Below, piece by piece: positions 9,710 to 19,793 of a DNA stretch of 64,000 nt. Made by a program: the position numbers and the translations under genes. How positions within the stretch are numbered: the first letter of the stretch is position 1; each line of letters begins with the position of its first letter. The stretch is from positions 558,001-622,000 of the forward strand of contig NZ_KB823011.1 of NCBI RefSeq assembly GCF_000365025.1. The letters run 5' to 3'. The DNA comes from Robiginitomaculum antarcticum DSM 21748 (GTDB lineage: Bacteria; Pseudomonadota; Alphaproteobacteria; Caulobacterales; Maricaulaceae). Below the pieces are notes generated by a model. That model saw only the letters and a list, made by a program, of their open reading frames with translations. It had not been told where the DNA came from and did not search any database.

Positions 9710-11122
9710 ATGGCCCGAAAGACGCCGGTTACCCGGTTCGCCCCCTCGCCTACAGGTTTTTTGCACATTGGCGGCGCGCGCACAGCTTTGTTTAATTATC
9801 TCTTTGCCCGCCATCACGGAGGCAAATACTTGCTGCGTATCGAGGACACGGACATCGCGCGATCAACGCCTGAGGCGACGCAGGCTATAGTTGACGGTCT
9901 GGATTGGCTCGGCCTTAACCCGGACGGCGATATTGTATATCAAAGCCGAAACGCTGACCGCCATGCCCAAATCGCGCATAAATTAGTGAAGCTTGGTCAC
10001 GCCTATCGATGCTACCTTACGTCGGAACAAGCCGAAGATCAGCGCCGGATTGCGCAAAATGAGGGCCGCGCCTTTCGCTCACCTTACCGAGAAAATGCTC
10101 ATCCCGATGGAGATGGCGATTATGTTGTGCGGTTCAAAGTTCCAGACGGCCAGACCCGCATTGACGACCTTGTTCAAGGCCATGTGTCTTGGGAGAATTC
10201 AGATTTTGACGACCTTGTCCTGCTTCGTGCTGACGGCACGCCGACTTATATGCTGGCCGTCATTGTCGACGACCACGATATGGGCGTGACCCATGTTATT
10301 CGCGGCGACGATCATCTGATCAATGCTGCCCGCCAGAAATTAATGATCGAGGCTATGGAATGGGACGTCCCAGACTATGCGCATGTTCCGCTGATACATG
10401 GCCCGGATGGAAAGAAATTGTCAAAACGTCATGGCGCACTCGGCGTGGATGCCTATCGCGATATGGGTTATATCGCGCCTGGGCTTCGTAATTATTTGAT
10501 GAAACTCGGTTGGTCACATGGTGATGACGAGATATTCTCAGACGAAAACGCAATTGCTGCCTTTAATTTATCCGGCATTGTTAAATCCCCGGCACGGCTG
10601 GATTTTGACAAAATGGACTATATAAATGGCCAGCATATTCTGCTGATGTCGAATGAGGACCTGCTCGCCGAAGCTCTCCCATTTTTAATTGGCGCCAATG
10701 ACAGGTCTCTGACAGACGCGGAAACAGTGAGGGTCACGCGGGCAGTAGACGCATTAAAACCGCGCTCTAAAACCCTGAAAGAAATGGCCGAACAAGCGCG
10801 ATATCTTCTTCTCTCCCGCCCTTTGCAAATAACAGGAAAAACCGCGAAACCTCTAAGGCGCGAGGGCGTTTTGCCGCTTATGCAGGCTTTGACTTTGACG
10901 TTGAAATCCTTAGAAGATACCAAATGGACAGCGGATGCTGTTCACATGATTTTAGACCGGTTCGTTTCGGATAATAACATCGGATTTGGTAAAATCGGGC
11001 AACCCGTTCGCGCAGCTTTAACTGCAGGGCATCCTTCGCCAGATTTGTCACAGGTGATCTACGCACTGGGACGAGAAGAAACACTGGGCCGTCTCGAAGA
11101 CGCGCTAAGATATAATTCATAG
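9710..11122 (+). CDS. gltX: Glutamyl-tRNA synthetase
   Basis: Charges tRNA-Glu, and in many alphaproteobacteria also tRNA-Gln for later amidation. The 470-residue class I synthetase shows the HIGH-type motif as SPTGFLHIGGART near residues 13-25 and the KMSKS-type motif as KKLSKRHGA. Alphaproteobacteria often carry two gltX copies with different tRNA preferences, and this window alone cannot tell which one this is. It is followed by gltA after 8 bases. Confidence 0.95.
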   Translation: MARKTPVTRFAPSPTGFLHIGGARTALFNYLFARHHGGKYLLRIEDTDIARSTPEATQAIVDGLDWLGLNPDGDIVYQSRNADRHAQIAHKLVKLGHAYRCYLTSEQAEDQRRIAQNEGRAFRSPYRENAHPDGDGDYVVRFKVPDGQTRIDDLVQGHVSWENSDFDDLVLLRADGTPTYMLAVIVDDHDMGVTHVIRGDDHLINAARQKLMIEAMEWDVPDYAHVPLIHGPDGKKLSKRHGALGVDAYRDMGYIAPGLRNYLMKLGWSHGDDEIFSDENAIAAFNLSGIVKSPARLDFDKMDYINGQHILLMSNEDLLAEALPFLIGANDRSLTDAETVRVTRAVDALKPRSKTLKEMAEQARYLLLSRPLQITGKTAKPLRREGVLPLMQALTLTLKSLEDTKWTADAVHMILDRFVSDNNIGFGKIGQPVRAALTAGHPSPDLSQVIYALGREETLGRLEDALRYNS

Positions 11123-11130
11123 GATAGATA

Positions 11131-12432
11131 ATGGAAAATTTGATTAAACAGACGGCCACGGCGAAACTTTCACTTGATGGAAAGAATATCGACCTACCGG
11201 TCTATTCGGGCAGCCTGGGTGCGCCTGCTATTGATGTCCGCGGCCTCTATAAAACGTCCGGACATTTTACATTTGACCCCGGCTACACCTCTACCTGCTC
11301 TACTGAAAGTCAGATTACATTTATTGATGGCGGAAAAGGACAGCTTCTTTATCGCGGTTACCCCATTGAGCAATTGGCTGAGAAATCAACATTTCTAGAA
11401 GTCTCATATCTCCTTATTCACGGTGAACTGCCCAATAAAAAACAAAATACCGAATTCACCAACACAATCACGCAGCATACGATGCTGCACGATCAGATTG
11501 AGAGCTTCTTTCACGGCTTTCGCCGCGACGCTCATCCTATGGCGATGATGTGCGGTACTGTAGGCGCGCTTTCCGGTTTCTACCATGACGACACGCACAC
11601 GACCGTCGATGATGCGCGTAATGTGGCGATGCACCGCCTGATTGCAAAGATTCCGACTATTGCCGCACGCGCTTATAAATATTCCATCGGACAGCCGCAT
11701 GTTTTCCCTGATAATTCCCTGAATTATGCCGAAAACTTTTTGAATATGTGTTTTTCTGTTCCGGCCGCGCCCTATCATGTCAGCCCGACAATTTCGCGTG
11801 CCATGGATAAGATTTTCATTCTCCACGCCGATCACGAGCAAAACGCTTCGACGTCGACAGTTCGTCTGGCCGGTTCATCCGGTGCCAATCCTTATGCCTG
11901 TATTGCGGCTGGTATAGCCTGTTTGTGGGGTCCGTCCCACGGCGGCGCGAATGAGGCCTGTTTAAATATGCTGCGCGAAATCGGCTCTGTTGACCGTATT
12001 CCTGAATTTATTGCCCGCGCTAAAGATAAAAACGACCCCTTCCGACTGATGGGTTTTGGCCACCGCGTTTACAAGAACTTCGATCCCCGGTCCCGCGTGA
12101 TGCAGAAAGTCGCGCATGAAGTTCTAGATGAACTCGGCATTCGCAATCCTGTCCTAGATGTGGCTAAAGAACTTGAGAAGATCGCGCTTGAAGACGAATA
12201 CTTTATTGAGAAGAAACTCTATCCGAATGTAGATTTCTATTCCGGTATCGTACTATCCGCTCTGGGATTTCCGACCTCAATGTTCACCGTTTTATTCGCG
12301 CTGGCCCGCACTGTCGGCTGGATTTCACAGTGGAATGAAATGTTAGAGGATCCTAGCCAGCGTATCGGGCGTCCGCGCCAGCTTTATACAGGTCCGACTC
12401 AGCGCGATTTTGTTCCAATGGAAGAGCGCTAA
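11131..12432 (+). CDS. gltA: Citrate synthase
   Basis: Condenses oxaloacetate and acetyl-CoA into citrate, the entry step of the TCA cycle. The 433-residue protein is the Gram-negative hexameric type by length. The catalytic residues His270 ([10 protein letters not shown]), His311 ([13 protein letters not shown]) and Asp368 (NVDFYSG) are all present. It follows gltX closely and is convergent with lpxB, with only 11 bases between the two stops. Confidence 0.97.
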   Translation: MENLIKQTATAKLSLDGKNIDLPVYSGSLGAPAIDVRGLYKTSGHFTFDPGYTSTCSTESQITFIDGGKGQLLYRGYPIEQLAEKSTFLEVSYLLIHGELPNKKQNTEFTNTITQHTMLHDQIESFFHGFRRDAHPMAMMCGTVGALSGFYHDDTHTTVDDARNVAMHRLIAKIPTIAARAYKYSIGQPHVFPDNSLNYAENFLNMCFSVPAAPYHVSPTISRAMDKIFILHADHEQNASTSTVRLAGSSGANPYACIAAGIACLWGPSHGGANEACLNMLREIGSVDRIPEFIARAKDKNDPFRLMGFGHRVYKNFDPRSRVMQKVAHEVLDELGIRNPVLDVAKELEKIALEDEYFIEKKLYPNVDFYSGIVLSALGFPTSMFTVLFALARTVGWISQWNEMLEDPSQRIGRPRQLYTGPTQRDFVPMEER

Positions 12433-12443
12433 GACGGAAACCC

Positions 12444-13604
12444 TCAAGACTGTTTGCGGAATAGATTCAGCAGCGCGCGGGCGGCCTTGTCGCTCGCGCT
12501 ACCTTGCCCGGCCCGCATCTTTTGCGTGACAGCCAAAAGCGCGTCACGGCGCGATTGCCGAAAATCTTTGTCTTGCAACAGATCAAGCAATGGCGCGCTC
12601 AAGGTTTGAGCCTCACAAGCCTCTTGCAAAAACTCCGGCATCAATTCGTCATTCGCGGCCAGATTAACAACCGACACATAATCCGCTTTAAACAGTCGCG
12701 ATGCGACCAAATATGACAATGTTCCGAGCTTATACCCCACAACCGTCGGTACGCCTGCCATGGCGAGCTGCGTAGTCACAGTTCCTGAACAAGCCAATGC
12801 GACATCGCAGGCCGCGAAAGCATCCGCTTTATCACGCTCATCCAGCCATATGACATCTTCAAATACGCCAAGCTTTTGAGTGTGCTCCTGTGTTAATTGC
12901 GCTGTGTTCTCGGCCAATGGCGAGATGACATGCAGCTTTGGATATTTGGATTTCAAAAGGGCTAGCGTATCTCCAAAAGGTTTTGCCAGCCTAATAATTT
13001 CAGCAGGACGCGAGCCCAGAAGAACGCACAACACCGGATCATCCCCGTCAATTCCCAGCCGCTTCCGAAGCGCTGCGCCGTCACCTGCGCTATAATCGTC
13101 ATCGAAGACAGGATTACCGACATATGTCACATCGAGTCCTTCGCGCGTGAAATACGGGGCTTCAAAATTATGTATGGTTAGCAAATGGTCGACGCTTCGC
13201 GCCAATACTTTGGTGCGGCCTTCACGCATAGCCCAAACCTGAGGTGCCACATATTTAACAATGATTCCGTCATACCCCTGCGATTTTAGACGCTCCGCAA
13301 CGCGTATCATAAAACCCCAACTATCAATTAAAACAACCATGTCCGCGCCGGACTTGAATATTGTATCCGTCGCTTGTCGCACTAATCGCATGACGGTTCT
13401 GTATTTCACCAAACCTTCGAAAATACCGAGAATAGCTAATGGCGCTACATCGATAGGTGAATTTATACCCCGCTCATTCATCTGGGCCCCGCCAATTCCG
13501 CTAATTTGGATATACGGTGATTTACCTCGTAGCGAGTCAATGAGAGCCGCGCCAAGGCTATCGCCAGAGCGCTCTGCCGCAACGACATAAATATGCTTAG
13601 CCAT
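12444..13604 (-). CDS. lpxB: Lipid-A-disaccharide synthase
   Basis: Joins UDP-diacylglucosamine and lipid X to form the lipid A disaccharide at the inner membrane. A longer frame starts at 13625, but ATG 13604 (MAKHIYVVAAERSGDSLGA) gives the standard GT19 N-terminus and 386 residues. The GGAQMNERG motif and the GSRPAEI nucleotide-binding segment are present. The start overlaps the lpxI end by 8 bases. It is the last gene of the envelope operon. Confidence 0.95.
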   Translation of the reverse strand: MAKHIYVVAAERSGDSLGAALIDSLRGKSPYIQISGIGGAQMNERGINSPIDVAPLAILGIFEGLVKYRTVMRLVRQATDTIFKSGADMVVLIDSWGFMIRVAERLKSQGYDGIIVKYVAPQVWAMREGRTKVLARSVDHLLTIHNFEAPYFTREGLDVTYVGNPVFDDDYSAGDGAALRKRLGIDGDDPVLCVLLGSRPAEIIRLAKPFGDTLALLKSKYPKLHVISPLAENTAQLTQEHTQKLGVFEDVIWLDERDKADAFAACDVALACSGTVTTQLAMAGVPTVVGYKLGTLSYLVASRLFKADYVSVVNLAANDELMPEFLQEACEAQTLSAPLLDLLQDKDFRQSRRDALLAVTQKMRAGQGSASDKAARALLNLFRKQS

Positions 13605-14442
13605 TGGGCGGCAGACCAATAACAAAAAGGCCGTGACGATTAGCCGAAGCGATAACCCGATCCTTATTTATTACAAAAGCCCGTCCGGCTTCGACCGCTA
13701 TTCCGGCCAGCCCAGCCACTGCAGCAGCTTCGACAGTAGATACGCCAACTGTCGGTAAATCCATGCGATCATCCTGTCCGGGCTTAATGATCTTGGCCAG
13801 AACACCCGAGCGCGAAGTAATAGTCCCTCGCAAGGCTTGGGGCAGCGCAGTTATACGAGAAAGCATTGCATCGGTGCCTTCAGCAGCTTCAACTGCCAGA
13901 ACAAGTCCGCGAGCAACAATAGCGCCCTGCCCGATATCGAGTCGGCCTATCTCGCGGGCTATATCGCGGGCTATGTCAATATCTGCTAAATGCGGCGCCA
14001 CCGGTACAACCTTGCCCCAAACTCCTTCGGGGGCAAGTAAGGCGGAACAGAACTGCTGAGGCCCCACAAGTGGCATCCCCTTTGATTCAAAAATTCCGCT
14101 CACATGCCGCAGTAAAGCATCATCACCTTTGGCCGCCGCCGCAATAACTCCCGGAAGGTATTTCATACCGCCTAGGTCAGGTCGAAATGTTTTAAAATCC
14201 GGCCGAGCCACATTGCCGGCAAAGCAAACCGCGTCTACTTTTTGATGTTCAAGAGTTTTCAGAAGTTTGCCAAAGTCGCCTAAACGAAATGCCTCAGAGT
14301 TGGTGGGGAAGTCATCTGGGCTTGCAAAATCATTTAACACTATGGTGAAGACATCTATGCCTTGTGCCATTGCGCCCCTATGCACATTTTTGGGAAGTTC
14401 CCCGCCCCCGGCTATGAGACCTATACGCTTTAAGACCGTCAT
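13597..14442 (-). CDS. lpxI: UDP-2,3-diacylglucosamine pyrophosphatase LpxI
   Basis: Hydrolyses UDP-2,3-diacylglucosamine to lipid X and UMP, taking the place of LpxH as in other alphaproteobacteria. ATG 14442 was chosen (MTVLKRIGLIAGGGELP, 281 residues) because the family begins with this glycine-rich segment; an upstream in-frame start inside lpxA adds 30 unmatched residues. The DUF1009 hallmarks are visible: LGDFGKLL, CFAGNVARPDF, AAAKGDDALLRHV and KIIKPGQDDRMDLPTVG. It lies between lpxA and lpxB. Confidence 0.93.
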   Translation of the reverse strand: MTVLKRIGLIAGGGELPKNVHRGAMAQGIDVFTIVLNDFASPDDFPTNSEAFRLGDFGKLLKTLEHQKVDAVCFAGNVARPDFKTFRPDLGGMKYLPGVIAAAAKGDDALLRHVSGIFESKGMPLVGPQQFCSALLAPEGVWGKVVPVAPHLADIDIARDIAREIGRLDIGQGAIVARGLVLAVEAAEGTDAMLSRITALPQALRGTITSRSGVLAKIIKPGQDDRMDLPTVGVSTVEAAAVAGLAGIAVEAGRAFVINKDRVIASANRHGLFVIGLPPNG

Positions 14443-14443
14443 A

Positions 14444-15241
14444 TCATCGGCCTGTATGCGGCATGCAAATACTTCGCTTGTCCTGCGTTTCAATAAATCG
14501 CACGATTTCCATAACTTGTGTGTGGTCGGCATATAGCCGCGAACAATCTGCTAAACGCTCTTTAAATGTCCCCTCTTCGGCAAATAGGAGACGATAAGCG
14601 CTACGTAAATCAGAAATTGTCTCACGCGGGAAATGGCGGCGTTTAAGACCCACAATATTCAATCCGGCCAGATGAGCATGGTTGCCGATAACTGAACCAT
14701 AAGGAATGACATCGGTAGTCACCAGCGCCATAGCACCGACAAAAGCATGATCGCCAATTCGGGTAAATTGATGGGCGGCGGATAGCCCCCCCATGATAAC
14801 ACTATTCCCAATTGTGACGCAGCCGCCAATTTGGACGTAGTTTGAAAATGTCACATGATTGCCGAGCCGCGCTTCATGCGCGACATGGGACCCCACCATA
14901 AAATAGCAATTATCTCCGGTTACCGTCTCGGGGCGTCCGACATCGGTTCCGGGGTGCACGGTTACGTTTTCACGTAATGTATTATGCTTGCCGAGTTTAA
15001 TGCTGACACGGCCACCTTTATGTTTAAAATCTTGGGGGGGATGGCCTAAGGATACAAATGGATAGAGCGTACTGCCCTCTCCGACATTTGTGTGACCTGA
15101 AATGCTTACGTGACTGATGAGTGTAACATCGTCATTAAGCTGGGCATCAGGACCAATCACACACATCGGACCGATTTTCACATTCGTGCCGAGCTGCGCT
15201 TTGGGATCAACAACTGCGGTCGGATGTATAGTCACTGACAT
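14444..15241 (-). CDS. lpxA: UDP-N-acetylglucosamine acyltransferase
   Basis: First step of lipid A synthesis: transfers a 3-hydroxyacyl group from ACP to UDP-GlcNAc. The 265-residue protein is a left-handed beta-helix of hexapeptide repeats with the catalytic His122 in VGSHVAHEA and the C-terminal helical ACP-binding region. It starts 8 bases after fabZ and ends 1 base before lpxI. Confidence 0.96.
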   Translation of the reverse strand: MSVTIHPTAVVDPKAQLGTNVKIGPMCVIGPDAQLNDDVTLISHVSISGHTNVGEGSTLYPFVSLGHPPQDFKHKGGRVSIKLGKHNTLRENVTVHPGTDVGRPETVTGDNCYFMVGSHVAHEARLGNHVTFSNYVQIGGCVTIGNSVIMGGLSAAHQFTRIGDHAFVGAMALVTTDVIPYGSVIGNHAHLAGLNIVGLKRRHFPRETISDLRSAYRLLFAEEGTFKERLADCSRLYADHTQVMEIVRFIETQDKRSICMPHTGR

Positions 15242-15249
15242 AATGCGTC

Positions 15250-15714
15250 CTAATCAAATTTCATAAGATTTGCGGTAAATGCGACCTGTGCCACACGAGT
15301 CTCGCCGACAAATAAATCGCTCTCAAATTTAAATAAAGGTCTACGGGCTTTTGCAATACGAAGCTCTACACGAACTGTATCACCTGGTTTCACCGCCTTT
15401 CTGAACTTGGCGGCATCTATTCCGGTGAGCGCAAGAAACTCTATTCCCGCCTCTATGTCGTAGGTTAGATCCATGAGAACAGCGGCACTTTGCGCTGCCG
15501 TTTCGGCGAGTAACACGCCCGGCATGAGGGGCATGTCCGGAAAATGACCCGCAAGCACAGGCATTTCCGCCGTGATGTCATGTTCGGTCACAATGCTCTG
15601 TTCGCCCAAAGAGAGGACACGAGATAACATCAGCATGGGGGAACGGTGGGGGATTAGAGTTTTAATCACATTCGCGCTAAAAGGGGGTGCGGGCTTGCCG
15701 GCGCGCAGGCTCAT
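15250..15714 (-). CDS. fabZ: 3-hydroxyacyl-ACP dehydratase FabZ
   Basis: Dehydrates 3-hydroxyacyl-ACP in fatty acid elongation and competes with LpxA/LpxD for the same substrate, which explains its place between them. The 154-residue hot-dog-fold protein has catalytic His57 and Glu71 in GHFPDMPLMPGVLLAETAA. It overlaps lpxD by 4 bases. Confidence 0.96.
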   Translation of the reverse strand: MSLRAGKPAPPFSANVIKTLIPHRSPMLMLSRVLSLGEQSIVTEHDITAEMPVLAGHFPDMPLMPGVLLAETAAQSAAVLMDLTYDIEAGIEFLALTGIDAAKFRKAVKPGDTVRVELRIAKARRPLFKFESDLFVGETRVAQVAFTANLMKFD

Positions 15715-16721
15715 GACTTTTTGGGCCGGGCCATGCGCGATAATATCGCGATTTCACGCATATGTTGCCGTAAGGGTTTGGCCGGAAAGCCTGACCATAC
15801 CTCATCTGCTGGTACACTTTTCATCACGCCGGCCATTGCCGCCAATATCACATTATCGCCAATTGTAATATGATCAGCCAGGCCAACGCCTCCACCCATA
15901 GCGACACGGTTACCTATCTCGCAGCTCCCGGAAATGCCTGTATGTGCAGCAAACATACAGTCTTCTCCAATTAAGGTATTGTGGCCAATTTGACATAAAT
16001 TATCGATTTTCGACCGTGCGCCAATCTCCGTCGTGCCGAGCATGCCGCGGTCAATTGTAGTATTATATCCGATCGAGACATAGTCATGGATTTTAACATA
16101 TCCAATATGATCAATCTCAACATTTCCCGTTGCGTCACGGTCGACACCAAACCCATCACCCCCAATGACCGCTCCGCCATTGATACGGCAATGCTTGCCG
16201 ATTTCGGCGCATATAACCAGTACGCCAGCGCCGATATGGCTGCCGGCTCCAATTGAGACGCCTGGACCAATAACAGCATTGGGCTGTATCGTGGCATTTT
16301 CAGATATGACCGCATCAGGACCGATAACGGCGCCGGGCATGATTTTTGCGGTTTTCGCTATTTTTGCGGATGGAGAGATACGGACGTCTCCGGTCTCAAA
16401 GCTCCTGCGGCAATATAGTTTCGAAACACAATGCGCAAAGGCTGCGCGCGGAAAGGGCGTAACGACCGCAATGGCGCCTGCCTCCTGAACAACTTCCACA
16501 TCCTCAGGCTTACATAAGATTATACCACCCGTTGCAGCTTGAAGATCGCTCTTATATTTTTTCCCGGCGTAATAACTGATCGCGTCAGCACGGCGAACAG
16601 ACAGAGGCACCACATCAGTTATGGTTTGGTCTGTATTAAAAGAGAGCTGTAAGGCCGTATTTTGCCCAATTTGCGACAAACGCACTGACCCTTGATAGTC
16701 ATAATAGCGCTTGTCGACCAT
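15711..16721 (-). CDS. lpxD: UDP-3-O-(3-hydroxyacyl)glucosamine N-acyltransferase
   Basis: Third step of lipid A synthesis, adding the N-linked acyl chain. The 336-residue protein has the N-terminal uridine-binding domain (about 1-100), then hexapeptide repeats with the catalytic histidine in CQIGHNTLIG. Gene order skp-lpxD-fabZ-lpxA is the standard proteobacterial one. Confidence 0.96.
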   Translation of the reverse strand: MVDKRYYDYQGSVRLSQIGQNTALQLSFNTDQTITDVVPLSVRRADAISYYAGKKYKSDLQAATGGIILCKPEDVEVVQEAGAIAVVTPFPRAAFAHCVSKLYCRRSFETGDVRISPSAKIAKTAKIMPGAVIGPDAVISENATIQPNAVIGPGVSIGAGSHIGAGVLVICAEIGKHCRINGGAVIGGDGFGVDRDATGNVEIDHIGYVKIHDYVSIGYNTTIDRGMLGTTEIGARSKIDNLCQIGHNTLIGEDCMFAAHTGISGSCEIGNRVAMGGGVGLADHITIGDNVILAAMAGVMKSVPADEVWSGFPAKPLRQHMREIAILSRMARPKKS

Positions 16722-16762
16722 AATATCTCCGCAGCAATGAGAGGCGTGATTCGCCCCGTTGC

Positions 16763-17335
16763 TTATGATTTACGCGGAAGACGCTCGCGTGTCACGGGCA
16801 CGGTGCGCATTTCTTGGTCAAGACGACGAATGACATCGGCTGTAATATCCACAGTTGGCGCACCGTAAATAACCATTGAGCGGTCAACAACAATCTGCGC
16901 GCCGCGTTCAGAAACGACGGCCTCAAGAATTTTAGCGAGCTTTTCGTTGACCTTCGCAGCCGCTTTTTTCTGTGTTACCACGAATTCTTGCTGTTTATAC
17001 TGTTTCTCAACCTGTGACTTACCTACTTTTTCCTGCAAATCCGAGGCGCGTTGCGCGAGATCGGGACGGGCGCGAAGCTGCTCAGCTGTCATGCCGCTCA
17101 TTGAAGCCCGAAGGTTATCCAGTTCAGACTTTATCGGCGCTTCAGCCTGCTGCATTTCACTGTCCATCTGCGTGCCAATGGCTTTCATTTGGTTAGTGAT
17201 GTGCTTGCCGACATTGGAATCACGCATAACGCGCGACTGGTCGACAACGAGAACGGACTGTGCATTCGCGACAGCGGCAAAAAAGGCGGTCGCTATTGTG
17301 ATAAGAGCGATGCGGGAAAATTGACGTATAAACAT
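16763..17335 (-). CDS. skp: Periplasmic chaperone Skp/OmpH
   Basis: Periplasmic chaperone that holds unfolded outer-membrane proteins for BamA. ATG 17335 (MFIRQFSRIALITIATAFFA) gives a clear signal peptide with cleavage after AANA or VANA at about residue 25; the upstream in-frame start would bury it. The mature part is rich in Lys, Gln and Glu and forms a long helical coiled coil (about 50-135), as in the family. Total 190 residues. It begins 1 base after the bamA stop. Confidence 0.9.
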   Translation of the reverse strand: MFIRQFSRIALITIATAFFAAVANAQSVLVVDQSRVMRDSNVGKHITNQMKAIGTQMDSEMQQAEAPIKSELDNLRASMSGMTAEQLRARPDLAQRASDLQEKVGKSQVEKQYKQQEFVVTQKKAAAKVNEKLAKILEAVVSERGAQIVVDRSMVIYGAPTVDITADVIRRLDQEMRTVPVTRERLPRKS

Positions 17336-17336
17336 A

Positions 17337-19793
17337 TTAGAACCTTGTTCGGGTGTTAAACTGGAACGACTTCGTACGGTCGTACTCTTCACGAGCGAGC
17401 GGTTGAGCTAAATCAAACCGGATGGGGCCAAATGGACTGTCCCAGAAAACACTTATGCCAACGACAGCACGAAGAGATAGATCATCAACCACCAAAGTTG
17501 TGGTTCCTGTTGTTGGGTCCGGGTCTTGTCCCGATACCGGATCCGAAAATTTGAACTCATCATCCAGAAGGCCGACAGTGCCCGCCTCCGCAAAGAGTGA
17601 GCCCAGAATGCCATATTGCTCCGGCAATCCAAGCGGAAAACTCACCTCTGCTGCACCAATGGCATAGAAGTTACCGCCCAGCGCATTGCCTTTGGTTATG
17701 ACTTCGCCGGTCGCGTCATCCACCTGAATAACACGCGGGCCTAGACCCGCCGTATCGAATCCGCGGAAGCTGTTTGCGCCTTTAAAGAAGCGGTCATTAA
17801 GCTGTACCGAATCATCGCCATAGCCTTGCGTATAACCGGCAGATATGCGGCCTGAGGCAATGACATTCTTGAAAATGCCGTAATAAGTATTGCCGTTCAG
17901 TTCAGTCCGTAAATATTTTGCGTCGCCGCCAACGCCGGCAAAATCCTGTGACAAGCGCAAATCAAACCCGCGTGTCGGCTCAATCGGGTCGTTACGACGG
18001 TCCCATGAGAATGTATATCCCAGCGCGGATGTCAGGCGTCCGCCCTCTTGCGCGCAGAGACTGGCCGTCTGTGGATCAAACGCCACTGCGGGGTCGTTAC
18101 AATTGATATTGGGAATTTGAATTTCTTCTTGCCGCAAAGCATAACGGCCTTGAAGGGCTGTAAACTCGGTGACAGGGAAGCCGATCGTCAAGGCGCCGCC
18201 TGTACGTTGCGAGCGAAACCCTGCTTCTTCAAGAAAGTCGTTAGTCACGTCGAAGATTTCGATACCGGCGGCCAAATTACGCCCCAAAAAGCGCGGCTCT
18301 GTGAAACGCAGGTCAATTTCTTGACGGTTTGAACTCGCCCGGATTACAAAACGGAGTAATTGTCCGCGGCCTCGTAAATTGCGCTGGGTAATAGACAGGT
18401 CAACCAGAAAGGCGTCAGCAGATGAGAAGCCGGCAGAGAAGGATAGCTCGCCGGTGGGAACTTCTTTGACTTTGACCTCGACAATTGCGCGGTCGGGTTG
18501 GCTACCCTGGCGTTCGGTGATTTCAACGCCGTCTTTAGACTCAAAAAACCGTAGTGCTCGCACCCTGTTGCGGGAGCGGTCAAGCAGCACTTTGTTAAAG
18601 GCGTCGCCTTCAACCAATTCCAATTCGCGGCGGATAACATAGTCAAGAGTCTGGGTATTCCCGATAATATCAATTCGCTCAATATAAACCCGGGGGCCCT
18701 CTTCGATTACAAATGTAATATCAGCTGTATTTGTTTCGCGGTCATATTTCACACGGGGCTGGATATCAACAAAAGCGTAACCCGCCGCGCCTGCGGCAAA
18801 TGTAAGGTTTTCAATCGTCGATTCTATCTTTGAACTCTCGTAAATCTCACCGGTTTTAATGGGAATTAGCGCTAACAAAATATCTTTATCCAGCGTTTCA
18901 AGCTCAGTGCTGACGTCAATTTCACCCCAGCGATATTCAGCGCCCTCGTCAACGCTCATCGTAATATAAAAGTCTTCCTGATCCGGCGTGAGTTCAGCCG
19001 TAGCGGATGTAACGCGGAAGTCGGCGAAACCGCGATCTGTGTAGAATTTACGCAATTGTTCGCGGTCATATTCCAGACGGTTTGGATCGTAATTGTCGTT
19101 AGAAGAGAAAAACCGGTACCAAGTAGACTCTTCGGTTACCATTTCAGATTTTAGGCGGCGATCAGAGAATTCCCGGTTACCGAGGATATTAATGCGCTTC
19201 ACACCTGTTGTGGGGCCTTCGTCAATTTCAAAAATGAGATCAACGCGATTCTGCGGTTGCTGAACAACTTTGGGCGTGACGTCAGCGGCAAAGCGGCCCG
19301 ACACACGGTATAGCTCAATAATACGCTGAACATCGGCCTGTGCTCTTGCCCGTGTAAAGACAGAGCGCGGCTTAGCTTCGACTTCATCAGTAATCTTATC
19401 ACTCTTTATAGATTTATTGCCCTCGAGAATCACGCGGTTGATAATTGGGTTTTCAATCACACGGATGATGACATCGCCGCCGTTAGGCTCGATGAGGACA
19501 TCCGCGAACAGACCTGTTGCAAACAGCGTTTTGACGGACATATCGATGCGGCGCGGATCAAAGCGGTCACCCGGTGCAAAGAGAAGATAGGAGGCTATCG
19601 TATTGGCTTCGATACGTTGATTTCCAACTACCGATACGGTTTTGATGAGCTCTACTTGCACAGGCGCTGCAGGCACTGTCGCCTCTTGAGCATGAAGCGC
19701 CGGCGCGATGATAAAACACGTCATCGTCGTGGCAAAGACAGCACAAAACTGACGGGCGGAATTAAAAGAGGCTGCGAACATATCCGATGTCAT
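17337..19793 (-). CDS. bamA: Outer-membrane protein assembly factor BamA
   Basis: Central component of the BAM complex, which inserts beta-barrel proteins in the outer membrane. The 818-residue protein has a signal peptide ending at ALHA|Q, five POTRA repeats (about 45-440) and a C-terminal 16-stranded barrel ending in the outer-membrane signature phenylalanine (RTRF). The GYTQGYGDDS and NSFRGF segments are typical of the barrel. The start overlaps the rseP 3' end by 32 bases (20 if the second ATG at 19781 is used). Confidence 0.96.
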   Translation of the reverse strand: MTSDMFAASFNSARQFCAVFATTMTCFIIAPALHAQEATVPAAPVQVELIKTVSVVGNQRIEANTIASYLLFAPGDRFDPRRIDMSVKTLFATGLFADVLIEPNGGDVIIRVIENPIINRVILEGNKSIKSDKITDEVEAKPRSVFTRARAQADVQRIIELYRVSGRFAADVTPKVVQQPQNRVDLIFEIDEGPTTGVKRINILGNREFSDRRLKSEMVTEESTWYRFFSSNDNYDPNRLEYDREQLRKFYTDRGFADFRVTSATAELTPDQEDFYITMSVDEGAEYRWGEIDVSTELETLDKDILLALIPIKTGEIYESSKIESTIENLTFAAGAAGYAFVDIQPRVKYDRETNTADITFVIEEGPRVYIERIDIIGNTQTLDYVIRRELELVEGDAFNKVLLDRSRNRVRALRFFESKDGVEITERQGSQPDRAIVEVKVKEVPTGELSFSAGFSSADAFLVDLSITQRNLRGRGQLLRFVIRASSNRQEIDLRFTEPRFLGRNLAAGIEIFDVTNDFLEEAGFRSQRTGGALTIGFPVTEFTALQGRYALRQEEIQIPNINCNDPAVAFDPQTASLCAQEGGRLTSALGYTFSWDRRNDPIEPTRGFDLRLSQDFAGVGGDAKYLRTELNGNTYYGIFKNVIASGRISAGYTQGYGDDSVQLNDRFFKGANSFRGFDTAGLGPRVIQVDDATGEVITKGNALGGNFYAIGAAEVSFPLGLPEQYGILGSLFAEAGTVGLLDDEFKFSDPVSGQDPDPTTGTTTLVVDDLSLRAVVGISVFWDSPFGPIRFDLAQPLAREEYDRTKSFQFNTRTRF